NCBI RefSeq assembly: GCF_029436685.1
Contig: NZ_JAROCY010000008.1
Coordinates: 62,001 to 126,000 of the forward strand
Reading direction: 5' to 3'
Length of the DNA stretch: 64,000 bases
Origin: Novosphingobium cyanobacteriorum
GTDB taxonomy: Bacteria > Pseudomonadota > Alphaproteobacteria > Sphingomonadales > Sphingomonadaceae
Shown: positions 21,401 to 30,146 of the stretch, piece after piece
How the letters are laid out: the number at the start of each line of letters is the position of its first letter
How positions within the stretch are numbered: the stretch's first letter is position 1
Program-made: the position numbers and the translations under genes
Notes under the pieces: model-generated
The model's database searches: none
What the model saw: the letters and a program-made list of their open reading frames with translations, nothing else
Told to the model about the DNA's origin: nothing

Positions 21401-24400
21401 GCCAGCCTGAAGGTGAACGGCGGGGCGGGTTATGATTACCTGCAGGCCGATTTCAGGGCACTGGGCGACACCACCTTCATCGACAACGGCGATGGCACGG
21501 TCACCAGCAACCAAGGCAGCTATGCCGGGTTCGAGGCCTATTCGATCACGCTGGGCGGCGGAACGAACACCGTGACCACCGGCGCGGGCGACGACACGAT
21601 CAATTCCAATGGCGGAGCCGATGACAGCATCGATGGCGGCGACGGCTATGATTACTGGTACGGCTATCTGCAGGACCGGACCGATGCGCTGACCTTCAGC
21701 TATGACTTCACTACGCTGACCGGTTCATTGGGCGCGGGCGCGCTGAAGAACCTCGAGTACTTGAACCTAACCGGCGGCAGCGGCAACGATAGCTATACCG
21801 TGAACGGTCTAGGCGGGATCTATATCAACGGGGCCGGGGGCACCGACAGCCTGAAGGTGGACAACGCGGGGCAGACCGGCAGCTATTATTACACCAACTA
21901 CATCTATTCCGATGGTGCGGGCGGCTTCTACGGCAGCATCGGCAATTCGGCTTCGTTCAACAGCATGGAGAACGTGGACATCACGTTCAGCGACGACAAC
22001 AACTACGTCTATGTCGATGCCAGTTCCACGCTTTCGGGCGCGACGCTGAAGCTCAATGGCGGACTGGGCGAGGACACGGTGCAGGTCTCCGGCAACTATG
22101 CCGGGTATTCCGTGGTGCAGGACGGCAAGGGCGGGTATGTCATCACCGATACCGATGCGTCGGACGGGGATTACGGCTCGTTCACCACCAAGGCCTTCGA
22201 GCACCTGCAGTTCAGCGACCAGGTGATCGACCTGCCGGCCTATGGCAATGGCGAGAACGTGCTTTCGGCCGCGAGCGTGGCGGAGAATTCCACCGCCGTC
22301 ACCACCGTGCCAGCGGGTGTGGCGGGGGCATCGCCGAGCTACGAGATCGTGGACGGGGCGGATGCGGCGCTGTTCACCATCGACGCCGCCACGGGGGCGC
22401 TTTCGTTCAAGGCTGCGCCGAACTTCGAAGCGCCGGGCGATGTGGGCGGCAACAACATCTATGACGTGGTGGTCAAGGTTACCGGTGGATCGGGCGTCTA
22501 TACCAACACCATCGCGGTGAGCGTGACCAACGTGAACGAAGCGCCGGCCTTCTTCTCGGCCGCCACGACCAGCGTGGAGGAGGGCCAGACCTACGTCACC
22601 TCCGTTCAGGCGGTGGACCCCGAAGGGACCGCGCCGACCTACAGCATCAGCGGCGGGGCGGATGCGGCGCGCTTCACGATCGATGCGGCCACGGGCGCCC
22701 TTTCGTTCAAGGCGGCGCCCAGCTTTGCCAGCCCGACCGATGCGGGTGGCAACAACGTGTATGACGTGGTGGTGCGCGCCAGCGACGGGTCGCTGTTCAC
22801 CGAACAGGCGGTGGCGATCACCGTGACCAAGACCACCGCCAACCAGGCGCCCGCCTTTGACACTGCGACGCTGGCGGTCAACGTGGCGGAAAACACCACG
22901 GCGGCGGCGACGGTGCACGCCACCGATCCCGACGGCAACACGCTGACCTACAGCATCAGCGGCGGTGCCGATGCGGCCCTGTTCGAGATCGATGCGACGA
23001 CCGGGGCGCTTTCGTTCAAGGCGGCGCCGGACTTTGAAACGCCGGGCGATGCCGGTGGCGACAATGTGTATGACGTGGTGGTGCGCGCCAGCGACGGTTC
23101 GCTGTTTGCCGAGCAGGCCGTGGCGGTGACGGTGACCAACGCCAACGAGAACCCGTTCTTCGCCAACGCCAGCGTGGCGGTGAACGTGGCCGAGAACGCC
23201 ACGGCGGTGACCACGGTCCACGCCAACGACACCGATGCCAGCAGCACGCTGGTCTACTCCATCAGCGGCGGGGCGGATGCGGCGCTGTTCCAGATCGACG
23301 CCACGACCGGCGCGCTTTCGTTCAAGGCCGCGCCGAATTTCGAGGCGCCGGGCGATGCGGGGGCCAACAACGTCTATGACGTGGTGGTGCGCGCCAGCGA
23401 CGGGGCACTGTTCGGCGAGCAGGCGGTGGCGGTGACGGTCACCAACGTGAACGAGGCCCCGACTTTCGCCGCGGCCAGCGTGGCGGTGAACGTGGCCGAG
23501 AACGCGACGGCGGTGACGACGGTGAGCGCGAGCGATCCGGACGCGGGCGCGAGCGTGACCTACAGCATTGCGGGCGGGGCGGATGCGGCGCTGTTCAAGA
23601 TCGACGCGGCCACCGGCGCGCTGGCGTTCAAGGCTGCGCCCAACTTCGAAGCGCCGGGCGATGCGGGGGCGAACAACGTTTACAACGTGGTGGTGCGCGC
23701 GAGCGACGGGACGCTGTCCAGCGATCAGGCGGTGGCGGTGACCGTGACCAACGTCAACGAAACGCCCACATTCGCCGCCACGACCAAGGTGGTCAACGTG
23801 GCGGAGAACACCACGCCGGTGGTGAAGATCAGCGCCAGCGATCCGGATGGCGGCACGACGCTGACCTACTCGATAATCGGCGGGGCCGATGGGTCGCTGT
23901 TCAAGATCGACGCGGCGACAGGCGAACTGGCGTTCAAGTCCGCGCCTAACTTCGAGGCGCCGGGCGATGTCTTGGGCGACAATGTGTATGATGTGGTGGT
24001 GCGCGCCAGCGATGGCACGCTGTTCGCCGACCAGGCGGTGGCGGTGGCGGTGACCGACACCAACGAGGCACCTGCTTTTACGGTGGCATCGAAGGCGGTC
24101 AGCGTGGCGGAAAACGGGACGTCCGTCACCACGATCAGCGCTGGAGACCCCGATGCGGGGGCTTCGCTGAGCTATAGCATCAGCGGCGGTGCCGACGCGG
24201 CGCTGTTCAAGATCGACGCCGCCACCGGGGCGCTGTCGTTCAAGGCCGCGCCAGACTTTGAAACGCCGGGGGATGCGGGTGCGAACAACGTCTATGACGT
24301 GGTGGTGCGCGCCAGCGACGGTTCGCTGTTCGCCGAGCAATCAGTGGCAGTGACGGTCACCAACGTGAACGAGGCGCCCTCGATCGTCTCGGCCTCCAGC

Positions 24401-26863
24401 GTCAGCGTGATCGAAGGGGCTTCCCTGGCGCTGACCGTACAGGCGGAGGACCCCGACGCGGGCACCACGCGGGCCTACAGCATCGTTGGCGGAGCGGATG
24501 CCAACCTGTTCACCATCGATGCGGCGACGGGTGCGCTGTCGTTCAAGTCTGCCCCCGTGTTCGCCAGCCCGGCCGATGCCGGTGGCAACAACGTGTATGA
24601 CGTGGTTGTGCGCGCCAGCGATGGCGCGCTGTTCGCCGAACAGGCGGTGACCATTGGCGTGACCAAGTCCGACGCCAACCAGGCGCCTGCGTTCGCCACG
24701 GCTTCGCTGGCGGTGGATGTGGCGGAAAACACCACGGCTGCGGGCACCGTTCACGCGACCGATCCGGATGGCAACACGCTGGCCTACAGCATTGTGGGCG
24801 GAGCGGATGCCAGCCTCTTCACCATCGATGCGGCGACCGGGGCGCTTTCGTTCAAGTCAGCCCCCAACTTCGAAGCGCCGGGCGATGTGCTGGGCGACAA
24901 TGTGTATGATGTGGTGGTGCGCGCCAGCGACGGCAGCCTGTTTGCCGACCAGGCGGTGGCGGTGACGGTCACCAACGTGAACGAGATCCCTGCCTTTGCC
25001 GCCGCCAGCGTGGCGGTCAACGTGGCCGAGAACACCAAGTCGGTCACCACCGTTCAGGCGAGCGATCCCGATGGCGGCACCGCGCTGGCCTACAGCATTA
25101 GCGGCGGGGCCGACGCGGCGCTGTTCCAGATCGACGCCGTGACGGGTGCGCTTACCTTCAAGAGCGCGCCGAACTTCGAGGCACCGGGCGATGCGGGCGG
25201 CAACAACGTTTATGACGTGGTGGTGCGTGTCAGCGACGGCAGCCTTTTTGCCGAACAGGCCGTGGCGGTGACGGTGGACAACGTGAACGAGGCCCCCGTG
25301 TTCGACGCGGGCGCGCTGGGCGTGGCGGTGTTCGAGAATGCGACGGCGGTCACCACCATCGTCGCCAGCGATCCGGATACCGGAACGACGCTGAGCTACA
25401 GCATCAGCGGCGGTGCCGATGCGGCGCTGTTCAAGATCGATGCGGCGACCGGGGCCCTTTCGTTCAAGTCAGCCCCCAACTTCGAAGCGCCGGGCGATGT
25501 CCTGGGCGACAATGTGTATGACGTGGTGGTGCGTGCCAGCGATGGCAGCCTGTTTGCAGATCAGGCGGTGTCGGTGACGGTGAACAATGTCAACGAAGCG
25601 CCCAGCGTGACGTCTGCCGCCAATGTCAGCGTGGTGGAGGGCACGGTGCTGGCCGCCACGGTGAAGGGCAGCGATCCGGACGCGGGCACCACGCTGTCAT
25701 TCGGCATTGCCGGTGGCGCGGACGCGGACCTGTTCACCATCGACACGGTGACTGGCGCGCTTGCGTTCAAGGCCCCGCCCAGCTTTGCCAGCCCCGCCGA
25801 CGACGGCGCAAACAATGTCTATGACGTGATCGTGCTGGTCAGCGATGGCAGCCTTTCCGCCACGCGCGCCATGCAGGTGACGGTGACGGCCGCAGGCGGG
25901 ATCGTGCTGAACCCGATCAGCGGCACCACTGGCAACGATCGCCTCCGTGGCAGCGCCAGCGGTGACCTGATTGACGGTGGCACGGGTGACGACCGCATGG
26001 CTGGCCGTGCGGGCGACGACACGTATGTCGTCGATGCTGTTGGCGACCGGGTGATCGAGAAGCCGGGCGAAGGCAACGATACCGTGCGCACCTCGCTTGC
26101 CAGCTATACGCTGGACCCCAACGTGGAGAACCTGGTGTTCACCACCGGCGGGGCGCACACGGGCATCGGGAACGGCGAGGCCAACCACCTGACCGGCAAC
26201 ACGGGCGACGATGTACTCGACGGGCGCGCTGGGACCGACACGATGGCAGGCGGCGCGGGCAACGACCTCTACTATGTCGACAATGCGGGCGACGTGGTGG
26301 TGGAAGCCGATGGCGGCGGCATTGACAGCGTGATCGCCACGGTCAGCTATGCGCTGGCCGACAATGTCGAGAACCTGACGCTTGCAGGGGGCAAGGCCTC
26401 AGTCACCGCCACGGGCAATGCCGGGAACAACGTGCTGACGGGCAACGGCGTGGCCAACGTGATCCTGGGCCTGGATGGTGATGACACCCTGATCGGCGGG
26501 ACCGGCAATGACAGCCTGACCGGCGGTGCGGGATCGGACACTTTCGTGTTCACCGAAGCTCCGAGCCCGAACAACAACCGCGACAGGGTGACCGACTTCG
26601 TTTCCGGCGAGGACCACCTGGCGTTCAGCAAGGCGGCGTTCGCCGGGCTTGGCGCGGAAGGGGCGATCGACGCGGGCCAGTTCTGGTCCGGCGCGGGGGT
26701 GACCAAGGCGCACGATGCGGACGACCGGTTCATCTACAACACCACGAACGGCGCGCTCTATTTCGACGCGGACGGAAACGGCACGGGAACCAAGCAGGTG
26801 CTGGTCGCCATTCTCTCCGGCGCGCCGGCGATGGATCATACCGACCTTCTGATCGTGGCATAG
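18401..26863 (+). CDS. Giant RTX/cadherin-like secreted surface protein, 2820 residues
   Basis: The start is GTG (MATYTGTSNDDTF). There is no signal peptide, as expected for type I secretion. Residues about 1-1280 are repeats rich in Gly, Asp, Tyr and Thr, with units ending in GAGDDxI/GGDG-type turns. Residues about 1281-2505 hold twelve cadherin-like repeats of roughly 100 residues, each ending near NEAP or NQAP and carrying FTIDAATGALSFKAAPNFE-like and NNVYDVVVRASDG-like stretches. Residues about 2506-2820 are RTX nonapeptide repeats (GGTGDDRMAGRAGDDTYVVD) and a terminal secretion-type module (ALYFDADGNGTG). Likely roles are calcium-dependent adhesion or biofilm matrix; this is inference. 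Confidence 0.92.
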   Translation: MATYTGTSNDDTFNGTTGADTFDFIAHPGGVDTANGDTGTDTLKVDYSTLTGSDGYGFSTNIYGDTDWIGYLRGGLNDYTYFSGIEKLTVKLSSASDYVSIDATPLGTAGNTISVNAGAGTDYLSIDLRNLNGSTFSDNGSGTVTGNRGSYAGFEAYTIQLGGGTNTVKTAGGDDTIYSNGGTDSVDGGAGYDYWYASYGGTANSLALSYDFTTLTGSLGAGVLKKLDYISAGLGSGDDSVTMRGYGSANVDGGAGTDSLKVDNSGLTETYYYYSNTIYSDGSGGFYGSVGTIGFGAMEKLDITLGDTDDYVNVNPTNLTNAGTSLKVNGGLGSDTLQVDFTALGDTTFIDNGDGTVTSNHGSYAGFERYGIALGAGTSTVKTGAGDDTINSYGGADDSIDGGAGSDYWYGYLQERTDALTFNYDFSTLTGSLGAGTLKNLEYIYLNAGSGDDSFTVRGFGSGEFHGSGGIDSLTFDGTGSSNPYYYYYSNYINSDGGGFYGRIGGVYFDGMDKVDVTLSDSDDYLYLDVGSLSNPDASLKVNGGAGYDYLQADFRALGDTTFIDNGDGTVTSNQGSYAGFEAYSITLGGGTNTVTTGAGDDAIYLGGDTNTVTTGAGNDTIYSYGGTDSIDGGDGSDSWYGYLQDRSDALTFSYDFTTLAGSLGATTLANLEYTYLNGGSGDDSFTVRGFGSGEFHGNGGIDSLTFDGTGSSNPYYYYYSNYINSDGGGFYGRIGGVYFDGMDKVDVTLSDSDDYLYLDVGSLSNPDASLKVNGGAGYDYLQADFRALGDTTFIDNGDGTVTSNQGSYAGFEAYSITLGGGTNTVTTGAGDDAIYLGGATNTVTTGAGNDTIYSYGGTDSIDGGDGSDSWYGYLQDRSDALTFSYDFTTLAGSLGATTLANLEYTYLNGGSGDDSFTVRGFGSGEFHGNGGIDSLTFDGTGSSNPYYYYYSNYIYSDGGGGFYGRIGGVYFDGMDKVDVTLSDSDDYLYLDVGSLSNPDASLKVNGGAGYDYLQADFRALGDTTFIDNGDGTVTSNQGSYAGFEAYSITLGGGTNTVTTGAGDDTINSNGGADDSIDGGDGYDYWYGYLQDRTDALTFSYDFTTLTGSLGAGALKNLEYLNLTGGSGNDSYTVNGLGGIYINGAGGTDSLKVDNAGQTGSYYYTNYIYSDGAGGFYGSIGNSASFNSMENVDITFSDDNNYVYVDASSTLSGATLKLNGGLGEDTVQVSGNYAGYSVVQDGKGGYVITDTDASDGDYGSFTTKAFEHLQFSDQVIDLPAYGNGENVLSAASVAENSTAVTTVPAGVAGASPSYEIVDGADAALFTIDAATGALSFKAAPNFEAPGDVGGNNIYDVVVKVTGGSGVYTNTIAVSVTNVNEAPAFFSAATTSVEEGQTYVTSVQAVDPEGTAPTYSISGGADAARFTIDAATGALSFKAAPSFASPTDAGGNNVYDVVVRASDGSLFTEQAVAITVTKTTANQAPAFDTATLAVNVAENTTAAATVHATDPDGNTLTYSISGGADAALFEIDATTGALSFKAAPDFETPGDAGGDNVYDVVVRASDGSLFAEQAVAVTVTNANENPFFANASVAVNVAENATAVTTVHANDTDASSTLVYSISGGADAALFQIDATTGALSFKAAPNFEAPGDAGANNVYDVVVRASDGALFGEQAVAVTVTNVNEAPTFAAASVAVNVAENATAVTTVSASDPDAGASVTYSIAGGADAALFKIDAATGALAFKAAPNFEAPGDAGANNVYNVVVRASDGTLSSDQAVAVTVTNVNETPTFAATTKVVNVAENTTPVVKISASDPDGGTTLTYSIIGGADGSLFKIDAATGELAFKSAPNFEAPGDVLGDNVYDVVVRASDGTLFADQAVAVAVTDTNEAPAFTVASKAVSVAENGTSVTTISAGDPDAGASLSYSISGGADAALFKIDAATGALSFKAAPDFETPGDAGANNVYDVVVRASDGSLFAEQSVAVTVTNVNEAPSIVSASSVSVIEGASLALTVQAEDPDAGTTRAYSIVGGADANLFTIDAATGALSFKSAPVFASPADAGGNNVYDVVVRASDGALFAEQAVTIGVTKSDANQAPAFATASLAVDVAENTTAAGTVHATDPDGNTLAYSIVGGADASLFTIDAATGALSFKSAPNFEAPGDVLGDNVYDVVVRASDGSLFADQAVAVTVTNVNEIPAFAAASVAVNVAENTKSVTTVQASDPDGGTALAYSISGGADAALFQIDAVTGALTFKSAPNFEAPGDAGGNNVYDVVVRVSDGSLFAEQAVAVTVDNVNEAPVFDAGALGVAVFENATAVTTIVASDPDTGTTLSYSISGGADAALFKIDAATGALSFKSAPNFEAPGDVLGDNVYDVVVRASDGSLFADQAVSVTVNNVNEAPSVTSAANVSVVEGTVLAATVKGSDPDAGTTLSFGIAGGADADLFTIDTVTGALAFKAPPSFASPADDGANNVYDVIVLVSDGSLSATRAMQVTVTAAGGIVLNPISGTTGNDRLRGSASGDLIDGGTGDDRMAGRAGDDTYVVDAVGDRVIEKPGEGNDTVRTSLASYTLDPNVENLVFTTGGAHTGIGNGEANHLTGNTGDDVLDGRAGTDTMAGGAGNDLYYVDNAGDVVVEADGGGIDSVIATVSYALADNVENLTLAGGKASVTATGNAGNNVLTGNGVANVILGLDGDDTLIGGTGNDSLTGGAGSDTFVFTEAPSPNNNRDRVTDFVSGEDHLAFSKAAFAGLGAEGAIDAGQFWSGAGVTKAHDADDRFIYNTTNGALYFDADGNGTGTKQVLVAILSGAPAMDHTDLLIVA
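19757..21597 (+). repeat. Two complete and one partial 693-bp tandem repeats inside the giant RTX gene
   Basis: The unit beginning gacagcttcaccgtgcgcgg starts at 19757, 20450 and 21143, exactly 693 bp (231 codons) apart. Copies one and two are almost identical in bases, including silent positions. The third has one added glycine codon and diverges near 21597. Older, more diverged units precede them from about 18900. The frame is kept, so protein length can change by 231 residues per unit. Confidence 0.95.
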
Positions 26864-26877
26864 GCGATGGGTGCTGT

Positions 26878-26907
26878 CCACCGCCCCGGCCTCGGCCGGG
26901 GCGGTGG
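26878..26907. terminator. Strong hairpin after the giant RTX gene
   Basis: A 14-bp perfect GC-rich dyad (ccaccgccccggcc / ggccggggcggtgg) lies between two convergent stop codons. There is no T-tract on either strand, so it is probably a stabilising or Rho-assisted structure rather than a classical terminator. Confidence 0.55.
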
Positions 26908-26932
26908 TGCGGTGGCATCAGGAGGCCCGGCA

Positions 26933-27442
26933 TCAGGTTGTTTGGAAATCTTCCCTGAGCAAGGCAAAGTAGACGCTGTCGCACCATTCCTCTCCCACCA
27001 GCCACGTACGGGACTGGCGGTGGGTTTCATGGAAGCCGAGGCGCCCGAGCAGGCGGATCGAGGCGGCATTGCGCGGGTCCACGTCTGCCTGGATGCGTGG
27101 CAGGGCGTGGACGGTGAAGGCACGGCCAATCACTGCGCGCAACGCCTCCTGTGCGAAGCCCTGGCCCCACACGGCAGGATCGAACAGGTAGCCGATGTCG
27201 GGAAAGCGGTAGAGCCCGGCCTTGCCGATCACCCGCCCTTCCCATTCCACGACGAAGTCTTCACCTTGGCCGTCAGGGATTTCCATCATCGCGGTGACGA
27301 AATCGGCGGTCTGTTCCGGGCTTTCATGCGGGGGCGTGGACCAATAGGCCATGGTGCGCGGCTGGCGCATGATGGCGTGGAGCGGGTCCACGTCATCGCT
27401 GCGGGCGGGCCGCAGCAGCAGGCGCGCGGTGCGCAGTTCCAT
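26933..27442 (-). CDS. GNAT-family N-acetyltransferase (RimJ/RimL type)
   Basis: The 169-residue protein has the RimJ/RimL layout. It starts with ELRTARLLLRPARSDDVD and has the acetyl-CoA loop region in DPAVWGQGFAQEALRAVI. NAASIRLLGRLGFHE is the typical C-terminal helix and strand. Such enzymes acetylate N-termini or small amines; the substrate is unknown. It starts 3 bp after the stop codon of the LOG-family gene, so the two form an operon. Confidence 0.9.
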   Translation of the reverse strand: MELRTARLLLRPARSDDVDPLHAIMRQPRTMAYWSTPPHESPEQTADFVTAMMEIPDGQGEDFVVEWEGRVIGKAGLYRFPDIGYLFDPAVWGQGFAQEALRAVIGRAFTVHALPRIQADVDPRNAASIRLLGRLGFHETHRQSRTWLVGEEWCDSVYFALLREDFQTT

Positions 27443-27445
27443 GGT

Positions 27446-28333
27446 TCACTCGCAGTCGATGGCGTAGAATTCCACGATCTTCGCCCAAGCCTCCTCGGCA
27501 TCCTCGACCATGTGGAACAGGTCAAGGTCTTCGAACCCGATCACGCCTTCTTCGGCAATGGCGCGGAAGTTGATCACCCTGTTCCAGTAATCCGCGCCGA
27601 ACAGCAGGATGGGAATCGGCTTCATCTTGCCGGTCTGGATCAGGGTGAGCAGCTCGAAGAATTCATCGAAGGTGCCGAACCCGCCGGGGAATACCGCCAC
27701 CGCGCGGGCGCGCAGCAGGAAGTGCATCTTGCGCAGCGCGAAATAGTGGAACTGGAACGACAGGTGCGGGGTGACATAGGCGTTGGGCGCCTGTTCGTGC
27801 GGCAGCACGATGTTGAGCCCGATGGATTCACACCCCGCCTCGTGCGCGCCGCGATTGGCCGCTTCCATGATCGAAGGGCCGCCGCCAGAGCAGACGACAA
27901 ACTGACGCTGGCCTTCCTCAACCACGGCGCAGCGCGAGGCGATGAAGGCAAGCTTGCGCGCTTCCTCGTAATACTTCGACTTGGCGACGAGGCGTTCGAT
28001 CACCGCCTTCTTTTCGGGCGTGGTGGCCGTGGCCAGCGCGGCTTCGGCCTGATCGGGCGCGGGGATGCGGGCAGAGCCGTACATCACCAGGGTGGAGCCG
28101 ATGCCGGCCTCGTCCAGCAGCATGTCGGGCTTCAACAGTTCGAGCTGGAAGCGGACCGGGCGCAGTTCTTCGCGCAGCAGGAAATCGACATCGTGGAAGG
28201 CGAGACGATAGGCAGGATCCTGTTGCTGGGGTGTGGCGCGGGCGTGGCGTTCAACGAACCCGGCTTCCTGCTCCGCCTTGTAGAACTTGCGGCTGGTGAG
28301 TTCGGCTTTTTCTTCTTCTTCGGTCATGCCCAT
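27446..28333 (-). CDS. LOG-family protein (TIGR00730-like, lysine-decarboxylase-like fold)
   Basis: The protein has 295 residues from the ATG complementary to 28331-28333; a TTG start 25 codons upstream is possible but less likely. It contains the LOG motifs: VCSGGGPSIMEAANRGAHEA (nucleotide loop) and AVFPGGFGTFDEFFELLTL (PGGxGTxxE). Members characterised as LOG hydrolyse cytokinin riboside monophosphates; many bacterial ones are nucleotide phosphoribohydrolases such as PpnN. The extra N-terminal stretch of about 90 residues suggests the longer bacterial subgroup. No Shine-Dalgarno sequence is visible at either start. Confidence 0.88.
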   Translation of the reverse strand: MGMTEEEEKAELTSRKFYKAEQEAGFVERHARATPQQQDPAYRLAFHDVDFLLREELRPVRFQLELLKPDMLLDEAGIGSTLVMYGSARIPAPDQAEAALATATTPEKKAVIERLVAKSKYYEEARKLAFIASRCAVVEEGQRQFVVCSGGGPSIMEAANRGAHEAGCESIGLNIVLPHEQAPNAYVTPHLSFQFHYFALRKMHFLLRARAVAVFPGGFGTFDEFFELLTLIQTGKMKPIPILLFGADYWNRVINFRAIAEEGVIGFEDLDLFHMVEDAEEAWAKIVEFYAIDCE

Positions 28334-28571
28334 CGCATCGCAAGGAGGCGGAAAAAGCGCAATCCTTATTCGGCTGGGATAATTTAAGGGAAAGTCCGTA
28401 TTGCCCAATTAGGGATATTGTGCGGCTGCGAAGAAGCCAAGTTGCTGAAATAAAGGGCTGCGGGCAGGCACTTTAACTTCATCTCAACCACGTTTCGCAA
28501 CCCCATCCTAACAAGAAGTTTAAACTCGGAGCTTGCCAAACAGGGGCGGCAACAAAGGAGCCCGTCCCGTC

Positions 28572-28889
28572 ATGGTTGATTTCCACCCCCTGTCTTCCAA
28601 CTTCCTGCGCGCTGCGCTTTCCGCATTGGCGCTGGCTGCGATGGCCACCGCCGCACCGGCCCACGCCGACAGCCGTTCTGGCAAGGGCCTGCCCGCGGCC
28701 AGCTATTCCAAGCCTGCACCGGCCACGGTTTCAGGCAAGCCGGGCAAGGGCCATGGCGATCGCGACCTGCCGACCCATGTCGGCCCGAAGAAGGGCTTCC
28801 CGGAAAACCGCGGGATCAAGGAAGCCTACGAACACTCCAACGAGCATTCCGCCCACCATCGCGATCGGGACGACAGCCCCGGCTGCTGA
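28572..28889 (+). CDS. Small exported basic/His-rich protein, 105 residues, unknown
   Basis: AAAGGAG stands just before the ATG. A signal peptide is clear (hydrophobic core LRAALSALALAAMATAAPAH, predicted cut after AHA). The mature part of about 73 residues is low-complexity, rich in Lys, Pro, Gly, His and Asp, with a C-terminal stretch of His, Arg and Asp (HSAHHRDRDDSPGC) and a single cysteine at the end. No family is recognised. A metal-binding or disordered periplasmic role is possible but unsupported. A hairpin with CCCCC/GGGGG arms follows at about 28905-28933. Confidence 0.7.
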   Translation: MVDFHPLSSNFLRAALSALALAAMATAAPAHADSRSGKGLPAASYSKPAPATVSGKPGKGHGDRDLPTHVGPKKGFPENRGIKEAYEHSNEHSAHHRDRDDSPGC

Positions 28890-28989
28890 TGCAGGTGGAT
28901 GGGTACCCCCAGATGCCGCATCCCCCGGGGGTATCGGCCGGTCCGCGTTTCCGCCGCGGGCCGGTCCACCTGCGTCTAGAAGGCTGTGT

Positions 28990-30075
28990 TCAGATGACGA
29001 TGAAATCGTCGGCAGTCAGGGCCGGATGATCGGTGAGGCCGACAACGGCAAAGACCACGCCCTTGCGCCCACCCGCACCATCGGCGTCGTAAGAGAGTTC
29101 GCCGGTTGCGGTGTCATAGATGATATGCTGCGGGTCCTTGGCGGCGCGGTCTGCGCCTTCGCCGGAGAGGAAGGCGGAGTTCCGCAGATCGCCGCGCGAC
29201 AGTTCAACAAGGATTGTGCTGTCGAGCACGATCCGATCGCCGTCCGCCTGGTTGAAATCAAGGATCCGGTCGATGTTGTCAGCGGCCAGCGGGCTAGCAA
29301 AGAGAAACTTGTCAGCCCCCAGGCCGCCGACCAGTGAATCCGATCCGCCCTCGCCATTCAGCGTATCGGCGCCCTTGCCGCCCGAGAGCGTGTTCCTGGC
29401 GTCGTTCCCGGTCAGCATGTTGTCCAGCTTGTTGCCGGTGCCATTGACGGCGCGGGTGCCGATGAGTTCGAGGTTCTCGATATTGGCGGCAAGGGTGAGC
29501 GTGACCGAGCTGCGGACGGTATCGGTGCCGCCCGGGCGGTTTTCGATGGTGCGGTCGAGCAGGTTGTCGACCACGAACACATCGTTGCCGGACCCGCCGT
29601 ACATCAGATCGGCACCGGTGCCACCGTCGAGCAGGTCCTGGCCGTTGCCGCCCCAGAGATAATCCGCGCCACCTGCGCCGTTGAGCGCATCGTTGCCGCC
29701 GCCGCCGTGCAGTTCATCATGCCCGCCACGGCCGGTGATGGTATTGTCCAGCTGGTTGCCGAAACCGGCGTGCGGCGTGTCACCCGTGAAGGCAAGGTTT
29801 TCGACATTGGCGGGAAGGCGCAGCAGCTTCAGCGCGGTGAGGACGGTGTCGATGCCTTCGCCGCGCAGTTCCACGATCCTGTCGGAAAACACGTCGACCA
29901 CGAAGGTGTCATTGCCTTCGCCGCCCGCCATCACGTCGCTGCTGGTGCCGCCATCGAGCTGGTCATCGCCGGCGCCGCCATTCAGGCTGTCGTTGCCGGC
30001 AAGCCCGAAGAGCAGGTCATCGGCATCGCCGCCGGTCAGAACGTTCTTGCCCGCTGTTCCCCTGATCGTTGCCAT
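28990..30075 (-). CDS. RTX calcium-binding repeat protein, 361 residues
   Basis: The protein is almost entirely RTX nonapeptide repeats (GGxGxDxLxGG): GGAGDDQLDGGTSSDVMAGG and GGNGQDLLDGGTGADLMYGG among others. These are interrupted by ENLxLTG-type spacers (ANVENLAFTG). It ends with IIYDTATGELSYDADGAGG and DDFIVI, the C-terminal module also found in the other two RTX proteins here. It lacks a signal peptide, so type I secretion is expected. Start ATG complements 30073-30075; a GTG three codons upstream (30084) is the alternative. There is no enzymatic domain, so it is probably structural. Confidence 0.9.
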   Translation of the reverse strand: MATIRGTAGKNVLTGGDADDLLFGLAGNDSLNGGAGDDQLDGGTSSDVMAGGEGNDTFVVDVFSDRIVELRGEGIDTVLTALKLLRLPANVENLAFTGDTPHAGFGNQLDNTITGRGGHDELHGGGGNDALNGAGGADYLWGGNGQDLLDGGTGADLMYGGSGNDVFVVDNLLDRTIENRPGGTDTVRSSVTLTLAANIENLELIGTRAVNGTGNKLDNMLTGNDARNTLSGGKGADTLNGEGGSDSLVGGLGADKFLFASPLAADNIDRILDFNQADGDRIVLDSTILVELSRGDLRNSAFLSGEGADRAAKDPQHIIYDTATGELSYDADGAGGRKGVVFAVVGLTDHPALTADDFIVI

Positions 30076-30146
30076 CTGCGCCACCCGTTTGCCGAATCCG
30101 GGCGCGCTTCATGGCCCGCGTCGGTCGCCCATGACGGGGCTCTGTT

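Noticed and set aside
19757..21597. CRISPR or mobile-element interpretation of the repeats
   Set aside because: The units are 693 bp, in frame and inside a protein-coding gene, with no short spacers, no transposase and no target-site duplications.
21809..24340. 843-residue minus-strand frame opposite the cadherin-like repeats
   Set aside because: It arises from the repetitive GC-rich codons of the giant RTX gene; the His/Arg/Gly translation repeats with the same period and has no start context.
26867..28387. 506-residue plus-strand frame opposite the GNAT and LOG genes
   Set aside because: Shadow of two well-supported minus-strand genes; no recognisable domain.
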